Shown here: one piece after another, positions 35,701-46,200 of the stretch | Layout: each line of letters opens with the position of its first letter | How positions within the stretch are numbered: the first letter of the stretch is position 1 | Assembly: GCF_032118995.1 (NCBI RefSeq) | Contig: NC_092660.1 | Location: 17,222,501 to 17,286,500, forward strand | Direction of reading: 5' to 3' | Source: Asterias amurensis | Lineage: Eukaryota; Echinodermata; Asteroidea; Forcipulatida; Asteriidae | Length of the DNA stretch: 64,000 nucleotides | Translations under genes and position numbers: made by a program | Notes under the pieces: model-generated | What the model was told of the DNA's origin: nothing | The model's input: the letters and a program-made list of their open reading frames with translations, nothing else | The model's database searches: none

Positions 35701-38700
35701 AGTAAAATGTTTTTGTTTAGATGGCAAACAAACCTCGCACTACGAGTCTCATTATGCCGTGACGTTGTTGATCTTCTTGGCCGTCCACGAAGCAGCTATA
35801 TATCCCTTCATCTGATTGGACAACACTTGGAATAGATACCGTGAGCTGATTGTTCCATCCATCTATTGCATCTCCATGATGCTTCCATCTGACGTTTTCA
35901 TTGGTCTGTCCGTTATATGTTACCATTGTTAGTGTGGCCGACTCGCCTACATTTACTGTCAGTGTTCGCTGCTCAGGAAGAATATCAACATTGCCGTCTG
36001 AAATCAGAAAAGAAGAACGACATCAAAGTTGCATCATGGGTCACTGTTAAATACACAATGTTCTCACTCACAGCTTAACTTTATTACTGTCTTAGGCCTT
36101 ATAATCTTACCGTTCTTAGGTAACAGTATAGTCTGTATCCTGGTGGTTCTCCTTCCACTTTTAGACACCTCCGAGTAGAAGACACCGACCCTGTCTATCC
36201 CACCAGCCTGGGGTAATGTCAGAGACCTTGCTGCTCGGCGCAGTTTAGGATCATCTACTTCACTGGATCCTGCAGGAAGTCCAGTATTAGTTCCTCCTGT
36301 TGTCAATTGTCTGCCAAATGAAATACTAGCCGTCAAGTCACTGCATCCTTTGTACGATGTAATGGCTGCTTCATTGTCTCCGGTCTGACCAATCAGAGGA
36401 ATGTTAGTCACAAGTGTAAAATCTATTCCCATACCTGTAGAAACAATTAAAGAAGGGTTCAAACACAAATTTTCAGAATACGATTCAATTAAACAATGTT
36501 TGTGAATCGTTGAAAGGACAACGATGTTATGTGACATTCTTTTAAGCGCTATGAATAGGCCTACCATATATTTGATTGTATTTTAAGTTGAGTTAAATTG
36601 TAAATATTAATGTGATACTCGAATAGAACATTGAAAATTCCTTGTGTGTCACTGCGATAGTATGATCCTTGCTCTATGACCATTTTGATCAAGTTGTTTA
36701 CAATGTATCTTTTCTTTTACGGCACAGCTCGTTCTGTTAGAGAGTCGAGTACTAAAATATAAAGTAACATGTATAAAGTTGCTGCAGGATTTGTCTGTAC
36801 AGTGCAACAACAGGTTTGAAGGTTTGTCTTTGACGAGCGGTCTAGTTTACAGAATTCAAATTCCGGCGTTGTCAAGACTAATTTTAACCACAATTATCTT
36901 TCGGATGGGACGTAATATAAAGCCTTAGGTCACGTGTGCTCTTTGGTGAATGTGCGTCACCCACTCAGTTGTGCTTAATTATTTTTTAATCAATAGTTTG
37001 TACTTACACGCGGATACTTCGGAGTGCCATACTTGTACCTCAGCCAATGTAAGGGATTCGGTACGGGGAATGTCGACACTGACATACCGCGAGAATCTAG
37101 GTGGATCACACATGAAATCAATCCAGGCATCTGATCTGGCTTGTGGTTCGGTTACTGGACTACCACACGCTGGGTTATCAATGACAACGTCACTCAGACC
37201 AGCTCTTACAACAGCTCCCACTAATCGCAACTCAACACGTTCTGTGAAAAAAAACACCCGAAACAATAACATTGATATGGGATTTGAGGCATTGCATGGT
37301 GAGGTATCAATTGGTTCACGGTAACACGTGTGTACAGTATTCTTGCTGTGTAAATTATGTTCTTTTGAGAACTTGTCTCGCAATATATAGAGTCTTACTA
37401 TGACTAACGGATTAAACCTATTTGGACGAATTCAATCTTTGCATTAACATTGTGCTTTATTCTCTCTTCTCCGGTTTTCCACTCCTGTCTGTGTAACCTT
37501 ACACGAGGTCAACTCAATTGCATACTACAAGTGTGATCATGTGAACACTACATACTATCAAGGTGACAATTTTTCAGAATTCAGGAGACTTCCCTACTCC
37601 TACTTATTAAATACAACCTAGCTGTGCGTATTAAACTTCAGGGCCCAATTTTATAGCGCTGGTTAACGGTAAGCAAATTTGCGTGCTTACTGTAGCAGAA
37701 AAAATTGGTTAAGCCTTAGCGTATTTTACAGGATAGCAATAAAATTGGGCGGCCATATTGCGTGTTTACCGTGGATTTGCATTGTGACGTCATTTATTTT
37801 CGTGCCGTAAGCACCGGAATGTTAGCATGCTTTTTGTGCTTACGGTTAGCAGCGCTATGAAATAGAAATTGCACAGTAAGCACAAAATCGGCCGCTAAGC
37901 AGCGCTATGAAATTTGGCCCTGTACTGTGCGTATTAAACTTCACTACAGCGGATTGTGTTGTTAGTTATCAACGTTACGACTACTTGCTGTACACACATT
38001 ACGATTCATGTGGACTAGGCCTGGGCGACTGGTGCGACTAGTGTCTACTACAAAATAGTCGCGAGTACTTCAAAAATAGTCGCAACTACCTGTTTTGCGA
38101 ACCAAGTGTGTCACTCACGACTATTCACGACAACACAATTTACTTACAAAACACAATCAGACATCAGGGACACAATCCTTCAATCTATTCAGCTTATTGA
38201 AGTTTACTAAATTGCGCTTGCGGCACACGTTGCCACAATGCATCTTAAGATTTAGTCGCAACTATTTGAGGTGCGACTGTTCGAGTAGTTAATTTCACAA
38301 GTCACCCAGGCCTAATGTAATCCTAAAGTTATCACGAAGCTGCAACACTTTCAAACTTAGTTCACAGATTTCGTTTAAAACATAACAATTTGCAACCATC
38401 AACAAATTTGAATTTTACATTATAGAGTCACCATGAATTTACATTATGCAATATGAAGACATTAAAGACGATGTGACCTCTGACGTCACTCGAAAACCAT
38501 AACATGATTCGCGCGCATACCGCCGGACAAAACCATATTGTGTTTTGGCAGCCAGCTAGAAAGTGTACGCAATCTTACCATGACTACGCGTCTTTTTGCC
38601 CAGCGAAACATGACGTATACAGTGTTTTGTCAACAGAGGGCGGTTTGAATGTAAACATAGGTCACATCGTCTATACAGGTGTCGAATATTACCACGTTCG

Positions 38701-41700
38701 TGTTTTCTGTTCATAACTCTGATTTTGCCGAGACAATATTCCGCCACAAGATCCACCTTCCACCAAGGGTTCAGTTCATAAACTAGAAGAAAAACAATCG
38801 GACAGTTGTAAGCAATTCACGTCAGATTACTCAACAACCGAGATACTGCTGTATCTAAACTGAACATATTCTGGTGAAATTCGATTGAAGCCAGGGAGCA
38901 AGAAGGGTTTTTCACAGAGGGGTTGGAAGTGTTTGGAAAGTTGCCCCAAATAACACTGAAACGAGGTCTATTTACATTATGCAGTGTGACTTGGTTACGA
39001 CTTGAGATTTGCAATTTGATGTGATTACTTGTAAAGTTTATATTTTTTCAGTAAACACATTTTACTTGTTAAGTCCTTTGATAATATTTCATTCAATAAA
39101 TACCTTTTAATAAAGTATCATTTTCTGGGGCAGCGTTTGTACACACTCGAATTATTACCAAACTTAATCAATTTACAGACCGTAAAAGGCACCTGGAAAG
39201 AGTGAACGAGGAATTTGTTTTTCTTGTATAATGGTCATTGGTCACAATGTTCCCATCATTGCTAGTTTTGTAACCTAGAGAAAAATTGCAATAGACCAAT
39301 GGCGCTACCAACGTCACGTGACCTGGGATGGGCGTTACACACCAACAAACATGGCGTACTGCATATCAACGTGCGTTAAAAATACATGATTATTGTTGCA
39401 TTTGTTTGTTCAATCGAGGTGTTTTTTTTCGAAATCACTGAAGAACATTCTGGAGTTTGTACCATGAGACCTTACCGGTGGCTGAATAATGCCAGTAATG
39501 GGTAAACACAATTCCACAAACTAGGAAATTCTACGAGAACGTTCACGAGGATGTCATGAGTTTGTGCACGGAAAGTGTGGTTTATTTATTTTGCTGCCAA
39601 TATTTTCAATAACAGTTTCCTATGGTCCATCGGTACGAGTCTTCCCATGTCTTTACTGTGTAGCTGTGTGTCTCTATACCCATCTCAGGTCACTGGTGAT
39701 CACGTGTCTATTCGACTTTCAAAAACTTCATATATAAGGCCAGGTAAAAAGAGAAACATGTTTAGCGTCCCCTTCTTTTTTCCATTTTTTATGATTTTTT
39801 TTTCATGGAAAAAAGGGATATATTTTAACGGTCTCATCAAGAAAATACTTTACTTAAAAAATGTGTCGGGCAGTCATTAAAAATAATGGTCCTCTTCCTT
39901 CCTTTTTTTTAAAGTATGTTTTGTTTTGTTCAATGTCTTGTCCAGCATGTTTAATTTTTTATTGTAAGTTTGAACAGTAAAAAAAACAATGTTTTTTTAA
40001 ATTTTAAAAAGAATGGTAGTCATTTTGAAAATAAAAAAATTAAAAAAACCTCCTCCTCCCTTTTTTTTTTTAGAAACCCGGACGCTAAACATGTTTCTTT
40101 TTTACACGGCCTAAACCAAACTGTCAAACAAATTCCAAAACATCCTGGTTCAGAATAGATCTGTGTTTGTGTCAGTCTTAATCCGGATTCTATGTCAAAA
40201 TGTCTCCGATCCGGAATGTTTCGACCGAAGATCACAGTCAGAAACCATGATTGGATTCCTGTTCAAAGACCGAGTAATGAGCGAACAACCTGATCTGAGA
40301 ACTTTAACCGTGCATTATACAGACACGTTGAATAGGAACTGTTTTATACCTGTACGGCTGAAGGTCAAACCTGACCAATCTCCATCCAGAGCTTCCGAGG
40401 CAGGTCTCATTTGATCAATATTTGAACTTTGACGACTTGGATTACCGAACAAAGGAAGAGCTGCAATCAAAAGAAAAAAAAATGCAAAAAGAAGCACACG
40501 GGTCATACTTTAGGAATGATAAACGATTCAATGTCATTATTTCGTCCAATCGAGAATAAGGGGGAAGGTTCTTCATGCTTTGGGGCAGCAAGGCAACATT
40601 GTAATGTGGAAGTATTGTCCTTGCTTGGTGGTACAAGCATAGATTGGCACGCAGTCAGAGTACAATAGCTGGCGGTAGGGGTGCGCCGTACTCCTTCTTT
40701 CGAAATGTGTCCTTCTAGGTCATCAGATACGTTTTGTAGGTCACCCGCGAATCCACCACTCTCTGATTTTGGTAGCTAGAAATGTAGGTAGAATGACAAC
40801 CAATTTTCAAAAGGCTGCAGTAAGTTGTTTATTGTACCTTTATTTTGTCATAGGACAAATCTGTGATGGCCCTATAGAGCAGAACATTTGTTTTCTTATG
40901 ACCACTGCCTGTTGTGTGCCAAATCCTTCGTCTCTACTAGAAGGCACATCCCATTACCTACATCTAGGTGTCGTCAGCAGCAGAGTGTGGGCTCGAATCC
41001 CGGTCCAGACACGTGTGCCTTTCTGAGCGAGGCATAATTGCTTTATAAAAAATTGGGAAGGTTCTGTTCGAGCAAGGCTCGAGTCCAGTGGATCGGGAGG
41101 AGGGAGGAGGGTTACGTAACCCTTCTCCGCCGTCGGGAGGAGCATTGCGATTACAGCAACTACTGTACTTGCCTACACAGGAGTCAAAGTTAACACTGGA
41201 CCGCAGGCCTGATGAGGAGGCCAGTGATTTTAGCGTCGGGCCAGTAAACTCCTGACCGGACAAGCCCGGTGGTTTTGTGCTTTTCAGTTCAATAATAATG
41301 GGCTACCTCTGTAATCTTTGTAAACAAAATCTGATAATATCTTTCAATTCTCTTGAGTATCAAAGTACGCTTTCAATAAGACAATTGAGATCTACATGTT
41401 AGTTTTTATATAGTGCTTTTTACGAACGAGGGGCGTCCCAAAGCGCTCCACATTATTGCCCCTGGTCACTGGGCTTTAATTCACTCCTTAAATAAACCAT
41501 CTGTGTCAGCTCCCTGGGGAGTATAAAGCCTATATGCAACAAATATGCGCTCGGCTAAATAAATCATAAGAACCATCTCTGCCCTCTAAGGTACCCATGT
41601 ACCCCTGGGTGGAGAGAAGCATGTAGTTAAGTGTCTTGCTCAGGGACACACGTGTCACGACCGGGATTCGAACCCACACTCTGCTGAACAGAATCACCAG

Positions 41701-43185
41701 GGCCCAATTTCATAGCGCTGCTTAACTATAAGCAAATTTGCTTGCTTACTGTAGCAGAACAGTTTGCTTAAGACTTAGCGTATTTTACAGGTTAGCAGAA
41801 AAATTGGGCGGCCATGTTGCGTGTTTACCGTGGATTTGCATTGTGACGTCATTTATTTCTGTGCGGTAAGCACCGGAAGGTTAACATGCCTTTTCGTGCG
41901 CTTACTGTTAGCAGCGCTATGAAATAGAAATTTGCACAGTAAGCACAAAATCGGCCGCTAAGCAGCGCTATGAAATTTGGCCCTGAGCTTGAGTTCATTG
42001 CTCTTAACCGCTCGGCCACGACACCCCATCAGTGTGTCATGGTCTTGTCCTAATTCAACGCCTTTTGATTTCGGTTTCGTAAAGTGAAATACTGGTCTAG
42101 TAAACATTTTGAGCTATACAACCCCTGCGGTCGTCTGTTGCTTACCCCCAAATTGGAGCCCTACTAGATACAGGCATCCTTTTTAAAGGGAACGTTGCCT
42201 TGGATCGGACGAGTTGGTCTTTGAAAAGCGTTTGTGACCGTTTGTTATAAAATACATAAGATTAGAAAGATGTTTTAAAAGTAGAATATAACGATCCACA
42301 CATGTCTCGAAATTGCGTGGTTTTCCTTTTACTTTGAGAACTAACACGGTCGGCCATTTTGTGGAGTCAAAATTGTGCTCAAGGCAACGTGTTCCTTTTA
42401 TAAGCAAGTTCGGGCGAGCGACTAGACTTGACGACACCGACTAGACTAACCAGAAACCATAAAGCATAGGGAGATTTACTATAATCTCGAACCATGCACG
42501 TGATCATGGTCGATATGGTCAACTCGATAGCTACTCCAGTTTCTTGCCAGTCTAACCCGAACTTGCTTCCTTAATCAAGGACTGTGTATTGGGGGTAACC
42601 CCCTTTCAGCTTCACTCCAGGCCATAACTAGGTGACCACTTTTCCAGATAACGTGAGAATCCCGCTAAAATAAATGACTTATTTTCTGAACGAATGTGAC
42701 ATTTGACTTTATGATTTATCTTATCAAGAAGATTTACAGAAAACCAAGAAGGTTCTCATTCACATTGTTGCATACTCACCAGCTAAAAAGGTATCTCCAC
42801 TTCCACTTTCAGTGATTTCTTCAACCATGACCTCGGCAATCGCTAAGTTTGATATTGCGCCCTCATCGGTTGGAATATCAAAACTCACGTAGCGAGCTAT
42901 GGCGATCGGGTCTACAGTGAATTCAACGACCACTCCCCGTGCATCTTCCGGCAAGGTTACTGGAGATCCAATCATTGCGTTCTGGAGATGTTCTGAACTC
43001 AAACCAGCTCGTAGTACAGCATCCTCATTATTTCTGATATCTGCTGTTTAAATAAAAAGCAACAAGTCAAGGAAAAATGCAATGCTGAGGAAATCACTCC
43101 ATTACGTCAGATTGACCCGGGTCCCTGGTTCCTGACCCATGTACGGTCAATTTTATGAACCGGAATCTCACCGCGATACTTTATT

Positions 43186-43216
<31 letters not shown>

Positions 43217-46200
43217 TTTCTTATTTACCCTGGGGAAACCTCTCAGTGAAACACTGTTTTTCAGAGGTGCTCAGCAACTACATAACACATTAAAATTTTT
43301 AAATTGTATTAATATAAAAAATATGTAAAAAAATAATAATAATGTTAAAATAGAAAAACAGCCAAATTTAAATAAAGACAATGGATAATTATACCACAAC
43401 ACTCAACAGCACAAAAACTTTACAACAAGCAAAATATACAATATGGACAATGATTAAAATTCGGGTCCAGCCAAGAAAAACACCACAAGCCCCATATATT
43501 AAAAAATCAAATTTTTGTATTGAACTTTAATACTTGCTACAGTTCATGGCAAGGTATTTTCAGTGTAAGGGGGAGTTTGAATGAGTTGACCCCATGAGCA
43601 GAACATTTTCGTTTACCTGAGCTGGTTTTAAGTAGTGGGGGAACTACATTACCTTGTTAGCCAGATCTGGTGCTGTATGAGTGGGCAGTGGCGGCATAAT
43701 TAAAAACATTACAAAGTTGAGGAGGCAGTGTAGAATAAAGACTTTTATATACTAAAATGTTTAAGTGAAAATTTCTCTTGGCACTTAAAGACTCCCAGCC
43801 AAGAGTAGATAAAATAGTAATATAACCCCTATACAAACAAAACCGCCAAGCTGCCAACAGCCAATCTTAGATCCCATACAAACATTGGTTTAACGTCTAT
43901 GATTATGAATTGCATAATTCAAGAATTTGTGATTCAGCTACTAGACGACTCTACTTATTCTACTCGTCCTTGTGAGATCAGTGGTTAATACGTTTGGTAG
44001 GAATCGAACCCACGATTTTATAACGCAAATCGAATGTCGATGTAGTCTAACCACTCGACCACGGTGACCAACGTGTGAATATAATTATATCATTGGTTAT
44101 GCTTGTGAGTTAGCCTTAGATCACTCACCATAATCATCATCCCTGTTTGTCAGAGTAACCGTCTTGAGGCAGTAGGTTTCTCCAAGATCCACTTTCCACC
44201 ACGGGTTTGCTGTCCAGTCTGCAAGAGAGTATAGACTTGATGGTTAATGGTCATATTGCAAGTTATTTTAGGCCCTACGGTAGTTTTGTTTGAATGGTCT
44301 GAATCTGAATCTATAGTAAGCAAATCATCATGGAAACATCACAATAACATTGTGGGGTGGGTGGGGGTTGGGTTACCCTGAATAGAAGAGGGAAAACACA
44401 CGCAGACAGGTAGGGACTGAACACTCAACAGGGGTCCAATGAGGTGACAGGCAGGAAAAATAACCATAAGCTAACCTGTGACTGGCCTAGTTATTCCATA
44501 CAATCAACTTACTAACGCCTGCATGGTCCAATGCCAACACACATACATATTGCTTACGATGTGCTTTGAATATTTTTGATTGACATAAAAGGAATTAATG
44601 CTGAAAACAACAAGACAATCACGACAGTCTTTATTCCTCTCTTATACAAACATGCTGTGCCATCATCAATTTTAATGTAATTTTTGTGTGTGAGAATAGT
44701 AGTAGTAGGCATCCGTCCGTCAATACTGACGATGGACTGCGCCCGGGGGGTTGTCCTCTCTCTTGCAGCTGCGGCTGTGGCCGAGAAGACCGATTCTTGC
44801 ATGGTAGTCTCTGCCACAGTTGTTGCAGACGGGGAGGGGGCTGACACAGGGGTGGGGGCTGCTACTCGCAATTTCCTCCTCTGCCTCTTCTCCTGCAGCA
44901 AGGAAGTGCGCCTCTCTTCAGCGTGGTGGACCCCTGTGGCAACTGTCTGCCTCCAGGCGCTGCGTTCTTGAGCAGCTTCCTCCCAGCTGTTGGGGTCTAT
45001 GCCTGCCTGCCTCATGTCGCGTCTACATACGTCCTTGAGTCGTAGGTACGGGCGACCAATTGGCCTGGAGCCTGATGAAAGTGCGCCATAAAGGATTGCT
45101 CTTGGCAGCCGACTGGCGTCCATCCTGTGGACGTGACCGAGCCATCTGAGGCGGCGCTGGCTCAACATGGCGAACATGCTGGTGGAGTGGGCACGTTCTA
45201 GGACTTCAGTGTTTGGAACTTTCTCCTGCCATGTAATGCATAAGATGCGGCGTAGGCAGCGCAGGTGGAAGCTGTTCAGCCGTTTTTCTTGACTGACGTA
45301 GGTGGTCCAGGCCTCACTGCCGTATAGCAGAGTGCTGGTGACGCATGCTTGGTAGACCTGGAGTTTTGTGCGCACGGCTAGGTTCTTATTTAGCCACACT
45401 CTATTTGCCAGCCTGGCCATCACTGCGGCGGCTCTGGCAAGACGGGTGCTCAAGTGTGACAGATTGCTGGAGACTGTTGACCCGAGGTACGTGAAGGAGT
45501 CCACACAGTCAAGAGTCGTGTTGCCAATACAGATGGAGGGTGGGTTTTCGACATCTTGGGCCATGGCATGGGTCTTCTTGATGCTGATGGTGAGGGCAAA
45601 CTCATTGCATGCGTAGGAAAGCCTGTCCACCAACTGCTGGAGCCCTGTCTCTGTGTGGGATGCTAGTGCAGCATCGTCTGCAAAAAGCATTTCCCTGAGA
45701 ATATCGATCAGCAAACACACACTTTAACTATAAACGTATAATAAGAAAACGTCGAGGTCTTGCATCGTTGAATTCTATACTTTTTCGAGCTCACTACTAA
45801 TTTCTTAATTGGGTGAGAATAATAAGTTCTCAAAATAATACCAGGAAAGTAACACCAATATAATGAAATTCTGGCTCATGACTTCAAACTACATGTATAC
45901 GCTTTCAAAGACAAAGAATAACTTCGGTGATTTATTTGTGAGTTTAGCTTTCGTAATTTTATTAAAGTGCTAGTGCCATGATCCTCTGAGGATAATTTTG
46001 TTCCCGCAGTTAACTGGGATAACCTCAGTTGATGAAACTTTCATGTCTGTGGTATAGATTGATGATAGACTTACTTTCCAGACGATACTGTAATATCCCT
46101 ATGCTGCTCACCATAGTTCCCAGCAGCCTAATTTAGAATACTGAACAAACTTACATGAGACGGCTAATGTGGCAGGATCCCCATCTACAGCTCTACCAGA

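Noticed and set aside
36950..37324. 124-codon plus-strand frame
   Set aside because: Antisense shadow of gene B exon 7.
40315..40506. Signal-peptide-like start ([16 protein letters not shown]) for a separate lectin gene at exon 5
   Set aside because: The hydrophobic stretch is the translated polypyrimidine tract and TTGCAG acceptor of exon 5; exon 4 to exon 5 phases join cleanly. A rare alternative start cannot be excluded.
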